From positions 1-27,673 of the forward strand of contig SGPL01000440.1 of the NCBI GenBank assembly GCA_004802705.1: 27,673 nucleotides of DNA, given 5' to 3'. The DNA comes from Bondarzewia mesenterica (Eukaryota; Basidiomycota; Agaricomycetes; Russulales; Bondarzewiaceae). This document shows, in pieces, positions 8,757 to 20,248 of this stretch. A program made the translations under genes and the position numbers. The notes under the pieces are model-generated. The model ran no database searches. It was given only the letters and a program-made list of their open reading frames with translations, and was not told the origin of the DNA. Position 1 is the stretch's first letter, and every line of letters starts with the position of its first letter.

Positions 8757-9889
8757 TTTTAATTCCAATTTTTTTTACCTGTTGCTTTGTTTAAACCTGG
8801 GTCTTATTACATTTCTGTTCAGAAATTCAATATATTCACATGATCTACAACATCTAAGTCTCCCTCTTTTTCAATTTCTCCTGGAGTCTCTTCATATAAT
8901 CCTCAAGCTTCAATTTCGCAAGGTTGGCCACTACCCTGCTCTCATCCTACAACTGATCCCTCTCAGCCTTGCTTGCCATGCTGGTCTGAGGCTGCCATGC
9001 CCATGCCATCACTGCTGAACCTGCTATGCCAAATGGCACCTTAATCGCCGGAGGCTACATGACATCAACAGAGAATACTACATCTCCAAATGAACGCACT
9101 CACTAAGTTACGAATAGCCACCAAATATGATGCCGGCAGATTAACAATTTAAATCCTGGATCTAGTCAACCACCATTCAGGGACATTTAGATCGATATCA
9201 ATCTGCTGGGTTAACCTATGGCCATCGGCGAATGGGCTGATGCTAAAAAGCCCAACAGCATAGTTTCTTTGGTAAGATGTCACCCACTCTGCCGCCTCAC
9301 TGATATTTGTGGAGATGGTGAAGGGATGGCCGGTGAGCTTGAGGTAACTGATGATGGTGGCAGCGGCATCCTACAGACAAGTGAGGGGAGGGGAATTTGA
9401 AGCCAGATATGCACCAACATACCACTTCAGCCTTGATGCCCATGAAGAAAAGGTCGTAGATAATTCTCGGCTTATTGTCAAGAAGGGACAGTGTGATGGA
9501 GATGAGATGTAAGGAGATTAAATTGAGGAGGCATTGACCGTAGGACATGGTGTGAACAAGGATGAAGGGGTGTAAGAAGGGTGCAGTTGAGGAAATGAAT
9601 AGCAATTGTCAGGGACATCTTCACCAATGGCATGGGGAAACCTCAGCATCAGCAGCTGATCTCAATGATGGCAAGATGTCCTCGGTGATGGTGAGATGTC
9701 CTCGGTGACAGTGAGATGTCCTCAGCAACAGCAAGATATCCTCAGCAAAGGCAAGATATCCTCGGCGATGGCCTGTGATATTTGCATAGATAGCTACCAT
9801 CACTCATTGGCCACCTATCCACTGATTTTGCCTCTCTCTTATTTGACTCCCCCTCATAGAAAACACCCTCGATATTAACTACAGCCTGA
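8757..9889. other. Degenerate transposon-derived DNA, no recognisable gene
   Basis: Low-CpG DNA in the same style as the rest of the island. Open frames of 60-100 codons exist on both strands but none shows a recognisable domain. Minus-strand reading near 8850-8990 gives a coiled-coil-like stretch (KLKLEDYMKRLQEKLKK) interrupted by stops. It could be the tail of another decayed gene. Confidence 0.4.
9667..9766 (+). repeat. 20-bp tandem repeat, five units
   Basis: Five exact-length units: GATGGCAAGATGTCCTCGGT, GATGGTGAGATGTCCTCGGT, GACAGTGAGATGTCCTCAGC, AACAGCAAGATATCCTCAGC and AAAGGCAAGATATCCTCGGC. The variation between units is entirely transitions. Confidence 0.95.
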
Positions 9890-10562
9890 ATGATAACATC
9901 AGCATCCCTGGTGATCACACTGCTTCACTATGGGATGCTTATGGTATCTATGTGCATAAGATGGTCATGCAATTCCCAGTGAACAGTGATGCTGATGATA
10001 AGCAGTGCTGGCACAACAGCATGATGCAAGAGCTCGTACAGTGACCACTTGAATCATTTTCACTGCCATTGCTGATTTTTCTCTAGACTAATTTTGCCAC
10101 TGTTCTCAGCAGGCTCGAGCTCAGCAGTATCAGCGTCATTGCACTAGCGAACATCGAATCACTGTTTTGGCAGTACTTGAAGACTAGCAATGAGCTGCCA
10201 GTCCTGGTGGAGGTGCCATTACTAGAATTTGTTTTATATCCTGCTGTTCAAGCCATGTTGATTGAGCCGATATGGTGGGAGGGACAGCAACTGACCCCTT
10301 TTGTTCTGAACATGGCAGCCGAGAGTGTGGTGATCATCAGGAATATTATCGATTCGGTGAGTTAGTATAGACTGCATTTGCTCTCTGTGCTTTCATTCTG
10401 ACACTCAGTCAGATGATTAAGATTGTATCCTACCCAGACATTATCCCTGAAGTTGAAAATGCCCTTGCTGCTGCTCGGCAGGCTCAGACACTGACTGAAT
10501 CAGCGATTAAAGAGAAGCAGTTGGAGATTGAGTGGTTGGAAGAGGGGTCAAGAAGGCAATAG
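9890..10562 (+). pseudogene. Decayed gene of unknown function (transposon passenger?)
   Basis: Reading the plus strand with a few interruptions gives protein-like sequence: PGDHTASLWDAYGIYVHKM, later SISVIALANIESLFWQYL, then LPVLVEVPLLEFVLYPAVQA and GQQLTPFVLNMAAESVV. A likely intron (gtgagt near 10359 to ctcag near 10407) is followed by a helical tail (NALAAARQAQTLTESAIKEK) ending in TAG at 10560. In-frame stops near 10040 and 10085 break it. I do not recognise a domain. Its stop lies only about 25 bp from the end of the opposite-strand KDZ reading frame, so the two genes are tail to tail. It may be a passenger gene of the same compound element. Confidence 0.5.
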
Positions 10563-10585
10563 TTTATTTTGTGATTACAATGAGT

Positions 10586-13500
10586 CTAATGTCCACCATA
10601 CTTGACCTTGCCAAATTTGCCGTCGGCCTGTATGCTGAACCTCTTCCATATGGCCTGCTGCTGAGCAGCATAAGCACGGTGGCTGGAGCATTCACCAACA
10701 TCGATGCTCTCAATTAGAGTGCTCCAGAAGTTGGCCTTTATCTTGAAGGCTTACACCGACCACCGCATCTCCTCAGTGAGCAAAGTGACTTGCTCCTCCC
10801 ATCGATCCCTGAGGGCTTTCACCTGGAGCCAATAAACTCTGTAAACTGGAAGGGGTCAGTCCACTGTTGGTGTCAGCATCAGTATTATATTTCAGGATTA
10901 CTCACATTCTTCGATCCATCCCCTTTGCTCAGTGTCTTGCCGAACATCCATGTTCCAAAACCATGCCAGGCTCTCCTTCCAGTGCTTTAGCTTGCTCGGG
11001 TCTGAGATCGCCGTTCTCACCTTCAGATCTTTGGGATCCAAGTCCTTGTATATACTAAGGAGGTTATCATCAGCGCCGAGATTAGCCATCACTTGCTGAC
11101 ATGCCAAATAGATCTGGCCCTATTCCTGGACATTTCCCTCCAGGACATTTACATCATTCCAGGCTCGGGTCTTCTTCCTCTGACTGTTGGCCTACCTGAC
11201 CGAGGTCTGAAAGAGGAAGGACTTGTGGCTGAGGTGGATGCGGATGTGATGGAGGGCGTCATTCACTTGACCCTTCCAGAGTTTCAGTTCCTGCTTTGCC
11301 AAAGCCTGCAGTCCAAGTTCCATGCACTTGTCTTTGTCGAAGGTCGATGGAAGTGACAGGCATATTTTCTTGGCAACCACACTTTTGGCCACTTCTTCTT
11401 CATCGGCATTCTTGCTGATGTTGTTAGCAGGACCAAGAGTGGCATCGGCATCATCCTTATCATCAGACATGGGATCCTGAATTTCATTGCCAAGAATGTC
11501 TTCCCATTCCTCGGCCTGTTCAATTTCCCCGATATAACGTATTGCTTCCTGATTGAATGTTGCAATCCTGCCAGAAAGTCATCAGTGAGCATCTTCAATC
11601 TTTAACAAAGCTTCAGCGGTACATCAGCAAGACAATCGACAGACTCAGGTGATCAGGGATAGCCTGTCAACTTGTGAGATGGGACTGGGATGAGAAACAC
11701 TATAAATATACTGAGCCTTTTGGATCTTAATGCCAGGTCGTGAGTCAGACTGCCATTCCACGAAGAATTCCTAGGGCATTTTTCCTTTCTGCCTCAGTCA
11801 GTTGCAACTGGTAGGCTGCCTTGCCTAGCACTGTCCCAAGTTCAACGGTGAAAGACAAAGAGTGACAGCCAACTCACTTTTTGTCTTGCTGATATCATAT
11901 ATGTCAAGCCATTCTGGATGTGTTTGATAGCTGGCAGCGGCCACACCCTCCTGCTGTGTCCATTTGGTGAGGAGTCTGGCATCAGTTGCTGAAGTCAGCT
12001 CAGCAAATGCTTTTTCGCTATCAGCAAACGTAGCCTTCGCCTTCACATACTTCTTGCAAATCGATGGGACTGCAAAATAAATCAATACATTCAAGTCATA
12101 GTGTATAATGTAAAGGGAAAAACTCACTGATTCGGATCCATTTCTTCTAGTTGAAATCTGACATATGAGCATCTAGTATCTCTCGCCAATAAGAGGTGGC
12201 CATAGTCCGGGTGCTGCCCGAGATCTGGTTCAGAGGTGCCTAAAGGGTTTCTATAACCTCCCCATCCACCTGTGCCACCCCTTTGATGAATCTTGGATAG
12301 AACTGACAGAAACATTGGTCTTGATGGCCATAGATGTGCCACACACTGATGCCCTTCACAATCTCCAAGTCTTCTGGCATCATCAGGTACTGGCTCTCAG
12401 CGAACCATCGGTGAAGGTGGACCCCATATTGATACATGATGTCATACATAATGAGGGTTTGAGGAATGTCGCTAAGAGTTTTGAGGGCCCCACTAAGGGA
12501 ATAATTCATGTTCATTTGCCTGCAATCCCAGTTAGTATCTCACTGAGATTGGCATCTGACCCCTCACCTCTCGCCCTTCTGAAAGTCAACCACCATATGG
12601 AGATAGAAGCAGCTATGCCTGGCATAGGCCGTGGCATTGATGCCGGTGGCCTCCAGGTTATGGTGGTCAGCATTGGCTTGATTGACTGCCCAGTGATTGC
12701 TACAAGTTGATATCTGTTCGGCCATCAGACCTCAGTGATGTCGCCGATCGGTGCATGCACTCACCTCTTTAGCCTCTTTAGCCTCCTCCAGGTGTTGTTT
12801 GTAAAGGGTGTCACCAACCATATATTGTGCTCCTTCAGTGAGCACACATCATCCCATGGATTTCTCATCTTTAAATGTTCTGCCGAGAAGTTCCCATCCA
12901 TCACAAAGCCTCTCATATATTTCTACCTGTCACTGAAGGGGAACTATTTGAGGTTCAGTATCAGCTACTTGAAGGGAGCATGCTTACTGATCTGGATTAG
13001 TTTTCTAGTCCTTGGTGAGATTGAATCCTGGTTGAGGACAAGCTGAACAGAACAGAGCCAATTCCCCTAGACTGGGTGCAGTCACCGGCCAGTGACTGAA
13101 CTCATGCTATTTCATGAACTTCAAATGATGCCATTGTTGAGACACTCTCAGCAGTTCTCGGTACCGGTCCTGGATGATAGTACATAGTCAGCAGAATATC
13201 ATACTATCTGTCAGTCACTGAACACCCACCACAATGGTGTGAGGGAATGCACTGGTGGTCACTCAGCGAAGCTTGCTATAGAAGCTCATCGCCGTGATCT
13301 TACACTCTAGGTTGTCTACCAGGAAGTCATCCAGAACTTGGAAGGTGAATACCGTTCAGGGATCTTTGAAGCTCACTGGATACAGTCCCATGTCCAGCAG
13401 CTAGATGTCGGCTGTCAGTGAGCCCTGACACTGACATCGGCGAACACCGATTTGATGAATGCTGGAATGGTCCACCATAGTGATGATCAGTGAGCCATAG

Positions 13501-14224
13501 CTGTTGACCTTCGGAGCTCAGTTTTGACTATTATCTAGTATGAGGAAAACCTCATCTTCATTAGTTTCCCATTCATCCTCCATGCTGGTAATAACTTTTA
13601 GCCACTCTTTCCACATCGCCAGTTGAGTCTCATAGGAGGGACAGAGGTCTCCACCATGGCTGAGGTGAAGTCTGACACTAGCTTGTCGAAGCCATGCTGG
13701 TGAAAAATAAGATCTCATCCACTGCTCCACTCAGTGGAACGGCATTCAGCTATGGCTCTTCCTACAACATCTGGTGCATAAGATTGGCCAGCTAAAGCAG
13801 TTGAGATACCACCAGGTCCCTTTAACTGTGTGGCAAAGGCCACACTACCAGTCCTCCTGGGGGCATTCCATGGACAGCAAGTGGTCCAGGTATTCCCCAA
13901 TTCTTAGGATCTAGTCTCGCATGTAGTCATTTTGACTCTATAACTTGGTCAGTCCATTTCTCGCCAATGGTTTTTGGCCTGGTGATATACCTTTCCCTTG
14001 CTTTTCTGAGGGACCCAGATGACTTCTGACACAACATCTATGTCATTATCGAGGTTATAGTCAAGGAGAGGGATGGGGGTCGATGGAGCCTTCATCGGCA
14101 AAGAAGGCCCCATGCCTTCATTGACTGGGATCTTTACAGTCCTGATGCCTCGACTGGTCTACTTCTCTCGATAGATGATAAACTGAATGGGGGGCTGAAT
14201 GCATTTTCTCCTGCCAGACCCCAT
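10586..14224 (-). pseudogene. CxC2-type KDZ transposase, decayed
   Basis: Cut-and-paste-type transposase of the KDZ group with an N-terminal CxC2 cysteine cluster. From ATG 14224 (MGSGRRKC...) the minus strand reads, with introns: RLHLSHGGDLCPS; the cysteine cluster RRCQCQGSLTADI, LLDMGLYPVSF, FQVLDDFLVDNLECK and ALFCSACPQPGFNL; then the KDZ core with CDGNFSAEHLKMRNPWDDV (12,896-12,898 encodes the Asp of DGNF, a likely first catalytic residue), VDFQKGER, MYDIMYQYGVHLHRWF, VWHIYGHQDQCF and VAQVDGEVIETL. The C-terminal part has KLWKGQVNDALHHIRIHLSH and a run ending ESLAWFWNMDV. Reading ends near 10586. In-frame stops at 14159 (TAG), 13401 (TAG), 13356 and 13263 (TGA), 13107, 13005 and 12240 (TAG), plus a one-base shift near 12,850, make it inactive. 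Confidence 0.88.
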
Positions 14225-14335
14225 AGTATAGTAGATTGAAAAGAAGACAGTGAATTACAGAATGTTATATGCATCATTAGATAATTTTATTGACAAATAA
14301 TATGCTAGTAAATGCAAGGCAATTTTGGTGATAAT

Positions 14336-15665
14336 CTACAAGTAACTAGCATCAGTCGGCGTCAGCGTTGGCAAACCACCAGTGGTGATAGGACTGTTAA
14401 ATTTGGCTATTTCCATCCATCCCACTGCCTTGATTCCCAGTCGCTCATGAACATTATCTCGCATAAAGAATGCGATACAAACCCTCTCACCATCCATCTC
14501 TAAGACTGGATGTGTGAAAACTCTTTCACAGAATCCTACCATCGTTCCAGAGTTGTATTTGAAACAAACACCAACACCGGGGAGCTCTATGATGGCATGT
14601 CGATATGGCCTGATGGTGGCAAGCAAATTATACTATTCATGCCTGGCTTGGCCATCATGGTGAGGGGGAGTCATTCTTTGTGCAATTATCAAGATGCCAG
14701 TGAAGACAGAAGGCTATCGGCGAGCGACCTCAGTGAGCGAGCCAATTTTGCTGAGCTTATAAATTGATTGGAGTCCACACTGATACTGGTAGGGATTGAT
14801 GAGGCTCAAGATAGCGCTGAGGAGGGTGGATAATTCGGCGAATTCAGCAACCCATTGCTGACATCCTAGCTTGGAGTGTTTCTCGGTCAAGCTCGCCGAT
14901 GGCTTTAACAGATGATCAAGTGACTGCCATTTCTTTAAGCACACTCTCTGATGGCGATAACTAAATACTCACATCATGGGCCTATTCAAACCACCTCAGT
15001 GACATTTCCACTGTGCTGGGAGCCATCTTGGTGTATTCCTTGGCAAGGTTGAAGAGGTTTGAATTACACCTCCAGTTACCTGCGGCCTTCGGCTAGCACA
15101 TCAGTGAAAGCTTCACCATCACCTCCCAAATGATCCCCTTTAACACATTCAGTATCGGTCATGATTCCTATGCAAACACTTACTTGTCTTTTGAAGGTCA
15201 GGATTCTTGGCAAATACCATAGGCCGATGATGCTGTGTCAGTCCACCATCATCGCTGGCAATTTGTGAAGTGGTGAAGGGTCCTCATTCAGTAGTGGGTA
15301 CCTTATTTCCAACATCACCTCGGCACCCTTACCGGGGTCACATTTTCCAGGGTGAACATGGTCAGCAAATCGCCGAAAATCCCAGTTCAGCATGACTGGA
15401 ATCCATCAGCTATGACATTCTCAACAATACCAATTGAACTCACTCGGTGAGCCATACGCGGCGATGACAACATTGGTGATATTATCACACTCAAATAGCT
15501 GTTGGACTATAAGGATGATGTCACCATCCTCGGTGAGACTGACCCTCGTGCTCACCGACCGGACAGCTTGTCTTACAAGTCCTGCTCCAAGTACTTGGCA
15601 AATTGCTCCATTTGCCTCAGCATCCACTCCACAGGCTTCTCGGCACTTTGACTATTAGACATCAT
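14336..15665 (-). pseudogene. TET/JBP 2-oxoglutarate/Fe(II) dioxygenase homologue, decayed
   Basis: Relatives oxidise 5-methylcytosine (TET) or thymine (JBP) in DNA using iron and 2-oxoglutarate. The minus strand gives RRFADHVHPGKCDPGKGAEV, EIRYPLLNEDPSPLHKLPAM and LWYLPRIL (about 15,200-15,385), then AEFAELSTLLSAILSLINPY (about 14,825) and IIAQRMTPPHHDGQ. The last contains the HxD iron motif at 14654-14662. Next come ELPGVGVCFKYNSGTMVGFC and FTHPVLEMDGERVCIAFFMR, with the distal His and a conserved Arg, ending DASYL at 14336. The distal motif reads HPV where relatives usually have HGV. Stops at 15238 (TGA), 14714 and 14633 (TAG) interrupt it; the last two sit where the family has Trp. The N-terminal part from ATG 15665 (MMSNSQSAEKPVEWM) is less certain. 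Confidence 0.82.
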
Positions 15666-16665
15666 AGTCAGGGGAGTGTGATAGAAGTGAGGGGAATATA
15701 AATGGATGATGAGCTGGCCAACAATGATGGCCCTTGCCTTTATACTTTGGGCTGGCATCATCACTCGGCATCACGATCAGTGTCTGCTCGGTGAGTGCGA
15801 GAATTTATGGTTCAATGAGGGCTCAAATGGGCTACAACTCATTTTTATTCTTGTCAATTGATCATACAGTGAGCCTGACTGTTATGAGCATGGCAGGTGT
15901 GCAATCAGCTGCTTGTTGGGCTTGCAAGCTCACTCATGCCCAATGTGGCAACTGCACTGGTTGCAACACTGGGCCACTTGCACAATGTCATCTCTCATTC
16001 TCTCCACCACAATCCAAGGGGAGATTATGGAGCATGAGACATTGAGTTTAGCAATCACAGACAGTGATATCTTGCTTAACACCTAAAGATGCTGAGGGGT
16101 GAATGTCAGTGAGTGAAGTGAGTGAGGATAGGCATTGCAACTGCCAGTGGCTTGCCTTAACACTTTTGCATTTTACAAACACAAATCTGTTGTTGTGTTC
16201 TTCCATTGTCTGATATTAGGCAAATTTGTGTGTGAATAATTCATAGAACACTAATTTATAACCAACAATATGATATGAGCTAGACTGTTTTGAGTTTGAA
16301 GGTAGTGTGGTCAGGCATTGGACTTGAGAGATGCATTTCACCAGTTTGGCTGCATCTCACACATGTCAAGGTAAAGTCATTCCTTTCAATCCTAAAAATC
16401 AATGTATCTAGTGATGGGTTGGCAAACATGACATGGAGGCTTGTACTGAGAGAATAAAGTGCAGATGAATGCAGTGATCCATTGCCATGCTGTGTTTTGT
16501 TGCTGAGCAAGCATGTTCAGCTATAGAAAAGGTCTGTATGTATGAACTAATATTGTGGGTACTAGTCCATAGCCAAAACCTGACTTATGTGACTGAAGAA
16601 CATTTTTTAGCAAGTAGACAGGGCTTTGACAAGACAGTTTCTTCACTGGGCACTACAGGCATACA
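15666..16665. other. Spacer between TET/JBP pseudogene and + strand unknown gene
   Basis: About 1 kb between divergent decayed genes. It includes an open frame with Cys-rich content near 15,900-15,960 (AACWACKLTHAQCGNCTGCN on the plus strand), which is short and lacks support from context. No RNA gene or repeat was recognised. Promoters of both flanking genes would have lain here. Confidence 0.45.
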
Positions 16666-16890
16666 AGAGCCATTGCCAATGTTGCTATTGATGCTATTGC
16701 TGCTGATGCCATGGCCAATGCTGCTGCCGGTGCTACCACCGATGCTACTCCTAGTGCTGCCACCAGTGCTGCCACTGGTGTTGCCACTAATCCTGCCACT
16801 GATGCTGCTGCTGATGCTGCCACCGATGCTGCCACTGGTGTTGCCACCAATGCTGCTGCAGGTGCTGCCACCGATGCTGCTGCTGACCTA
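16666..16890 (+). repeat. Minisatellite built from GCTGCYACYGATGCT-like words
   Basis: An imperfect 9-12 bp periodic array made of GCTGCCACCGATGCTGCTG variants. One plus frame reads as Ala/Thr/Asp repeats (AATDAAADAATDAATGVA), another as Leu/Pro/Met repeats, and the minus strand as Ala/Val repeats. All three stay open because of the repeat, not because of selection. Whether the Ala/Thr frame was ever translated cannot be decided here. Confidence 0.8.
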
Positions 16891-17132
16891 GCTCTTGGTG
16901 CTTTGTCACTAACACCGAGGCACTCGGCAAAGTCACTGACAATGCACAGACTATTTCATGCTTTGACGGTAGTATTGGATATATAGATTAAAAATGTTAC
17001 AACATGTCTGATGTAACAATAAGCACAGCATTTGACATATAAAGATGATGAGTGCTAGGCCGAGAGGATTGACATCTACCTTCTTCCATATTAAGTACTT
17101 CCATCAATCCACTCTAGAACAAATTACCTCCA

Positions 17133-20100
17133 ATGGACAGCACGGCCTCCCCCTTCAACAACACAGAAATCAAGTTTCTGGAAGACAGATGAGAACAGTA
17201 GCAAGAGGTGGCGGTAAGAGTGCAGAAGGATTTAGAGAGGTCATGGGCATTCTTGATGATACAAGACAGGCCAAAGGAAGATATCCTGCCCCAACTCCTC
17301 AGGTGGGCGCAGTATGTCTCTAGCCTTTGGAAGGTCAATTAATTTGTCTCTTCAGCAATTAGGTCCTACTGACCACCCACAGTCAATGCACAAATACTTG
17401 TTATTAAAGCTTCTGAAGACAAACAAGAAGCAGAGAAAGGACAAGATTTCTTACATCTGGTGATAGACCCAACTGGAGGTCCTGAAGTTCATGAAAAGGA
17501 AGAACATCGAGGCCCACATCCTGGAGCATCACGGAGTGACACTGAAGGATTCCCGAGACTATATCTCCCACTACTAAGATGAAGTGAGGGTGGCGAGGGA
17601 TTTAGTGAGCTTAGAGGACATGACGAAGTTCTAAGAGCTTGCCGAGAAGTGGAACGTGGTGCATCTGCCAGCTGAGAAACAAAGAGAGTGAGTAGGTTTC
17701 CCATTGCCAGTGATATAGTGATAGATATTTTTATAGGTTCATTGAGCATGCCAATCAATATGTGAAGGAGTTTGCCACCCAGATGTTCTAGCAACTAAAC
17801 ATGAGGTTATTTATTTTTTCGGTGACAATGCTGAAGGATGGCAAGCCAGTGTACACTTAGTGAGTTTGCCCTCAGCAGTGGTCTCAGTGATGGCTAACAC
17901 CCACCAGTCCTGTCAGTCATGATTTCAATGAGGAGAATAGATCAACTTCATTCATGAATTCTCATCCGAATTAGAACACTGGTGACATTTTAAAGGAATG
18001 GGCAGAGTATATTAATGAGGTGTTTGGTGAGCATTCTGTGGACGATGTGTATGAGAGTAACTCTCATGTCTGTAACAGATACCACAGAAGTCAGAGAGGA
18101 GGCCAAGGAGAAAGTGAAGAAAAGGAAAAAGCTGATTTTAGAGTTGATGGCCACCGAGGACGGGAGGGTGATGTTGCCATCACCGGAGAAGGACAAGACC
18201 TTTGACCTGGAGCAGATGAAGGGCTTGGTGAGAGCGGTGATGACTACGGCATACAGTATGTTGAACTTAGACATCCTAGCATTCTTGTGTTTATAATATT
18301 ATAGGAGCAGCGAGCAGACACGCAAAGGGATTAGTGCTATGGGAGGAGTTGAAGGAACAGCAAGGTGAGTACCTCACCAATGAGTACTTTCCTGATAACT
18401 TTATGGTCAAAGAGCCATCGAAGCTAGTTTGAGAAATGATCACCAAGCTGATGAACCACTGGTATGATCGGCAAGAGGACGGCAAGGCCCTGGTAGTGTT
18501 CAAGTTATATTGAGCATCAGACAGTGGGATTTGATCGGCAACATCGACTGTGACCAAGAAAGGAAAGCTGAGGAAGGGCAAAGCTCATGCATTAACATTG
18601 GCGTCGGCATCGGCATTGGCGTTGAGGTCAGCGAATGGTTCAGCCAAAGGAAAGGAAAAGGCTATCCCTGCCTCCAAAGAGATAAAGAAAAGCCCAGAGA
18701 TAATGGAGAAGGCTGAGGAGAACTTTGAGGTTGAGCTTGAGTAGCTAATGGGGGATGACAGTGACAGTGATAGTGAGAATGAGGCAGAGGTCTCCCAGGC
18801 AGTCTCTGACAGATGGAAGACTGTGGTTGAGGAGTTGTTAGCTGACCCCTCGGCAATCAATCTGACCATCTTGCCAGCATCTACCTACACCCAGTGCAAC
18901 ATGGGCAAAATGAGCTTCCTGCTCAACTTCAGTGCCCAGATTGAGTACAGGATGATGTTGTCTGCTATCCTCCAGCATGAGGTATGATTGGTTAACCACC
19001 ATAGTAGAATCAGTGCTGATTTTGACCCAGGATGGTCATCTGTTCATGGCTGCCAGCAATCTCCCTCCTTAATGCAACTGGAAGTATGATAGCCCATACC
19101 TCCCTGAGTCAGTGCATACCTCGATGGAAGATGAGGAGGTACTGATGATATGGCTCACCGAGAATCCATATCTCGGCAAAGATGGTGAGCTGCAGCTGAA
19201 GGAGAATCTGTGGCTCATCGTGCTCACCATCAGGATGCTGTTGAATGACAGCCACCAAGCTCAGTTCCATGAAGATCCTAGTGCCAATGCCGATGTGAAT
19301 GCCAATGCCACTAGCAACATTCCACCATATGTGTTGACCACACAGCTGGACTTTTTGGCCTGCAACTTGCTCGCTGTCGAGGTGTCCAATCAGATCACTG
19401 AGGCCCTGCTGAAGCTACTTCAACAGGCCGAGGAAGCTGAGCTAGTGACTGTCGAACTAGAAGAGGCGGAGGAGATGAACTCTAAATTACAGAAGATGTT
19501 GTCAAAGTTTTATCTTTGAGAACACCTAGAGGTGGCTAAGATTGATGCCACCAGAGATAATGAGGTGAATTTATATTCATTGAATACAGCTTTGCATGCA
19601 TTGACAAAAGACTTGAGTTGGAAACTGAACTCACAATTCTCGATACAAGGCCAGATATTTCAGTGGCCGAGGAGGCTAGGGTGACAACTGAACTGGCACC
19701 ATCAGCATTGGCCAATGATAAGGACCAGGATATGACCCTCAGCAAGGCAGAGAAACAGGCCTCTGGTGAAGTATCGCTGAGCACACTGAAGGACATGGTC
19801 TTGGAACAGGTAAGTCACCTTGAGTACATTTATTTTATGTGTCATTCACATATAGTAGGAGGCTAGAGATGCCGAGGAGGAAGCCGAGGAGCATGACTCT
19901 CTCAGAGATGACACGCTGGAGGTTGCTGTTCCCTGAAAGAGGAAGCCATCAGCAAAAGCAATGGCGCAAGCTGAGAAATCCTCAGTGAAGCAGCAGAAGG
20001 CCATTGCTGATGAGTCTCATGTGAAGACCTCTGGTAGAAAGTTGAAGAATGACTCGGTGAACACTTCTAAAACACGTAACTATGTGAATGCAAAGGTAAG

Positions 20101-20248
20101 TCTTCATGAATTAGCTTATGAGATATATTGAGCATAATTTTAGGTGAACACAAAAGCATCAAGGCCGAAAGGGGGCCAGGAGCTGAGTCCACCGGGAATG
20201 CAAACTCGCTTGCGATCGGCGGCAAGCACTTCTAAGGCCAAAATGTAG
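17133..20248 (+). pseudogene. Large decayed gene of unknown function, multi-exon
   Basis: Protein-like segments follow each other on the plus strand with plausible introns. ATG 17133 starts MDSTASPFNNTEIKFLEDR. Later come LKFMKRKNIEAHILEHHGVT, LAEKWNVVHLPAEKQRE, EHANQYVKEFATQMF, LPSPEKDKTFDLEQMKGLVR, EYLTNEYFPDNFMVKEPSK, LMNHWYDRQEDGKALVVFKL, PSAINLTILPASTYTQCNMG, an acidic helical region (ELVTVELEEAEEMNSKLQKM) and a basic tail (QTRLRSAASTSKAKM) ending at TAG 20246-20248. Several stops and frame changes interrupt it, for example after VKEPSKLV (near 18430) and at 17575-17577. The general layout resembles large multi-copy Agaricomycete proteins of unknown function. I do not recognise a catalytic domain. 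Likely a passenger of the same island. Confidence 0.55.

Larger units (their letters stand above)
10586..15665 (-). mobile_element. Fossil KDZ transposon carrying a TET/JBP gene
   Basis: Two co-oriented decayed genes, TET/JBP then KDZ transposase, about 110 bp apart. In Agaricomycetes, TET/JBP dioxygenase genes are known to be linked to Kyakuja-Dileera-Zisupton (KDZ) class DNA transposons. Terminal inverted repeats of the whole element were not found by eye. Its true ends may lie as far out as about 7.8 kb and 20.9 kb, which would include the two plus-strand unknown genes. Confidence 0.7.

Noticed and set aside
15888..15990. Cys-rich plus-strand frame as a zinc-finger gene
   Set aside because: Only a short stretch, no matching exons around it, and it lies in the spacer upstream of the TET pseudogene.
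16487..16891. 134-codon ORF with Leu/Pro/Met repeats
   Set aside because: The repeat region is an artefact of the GCTGCCACCGATGCT minisatellite read in another frame.
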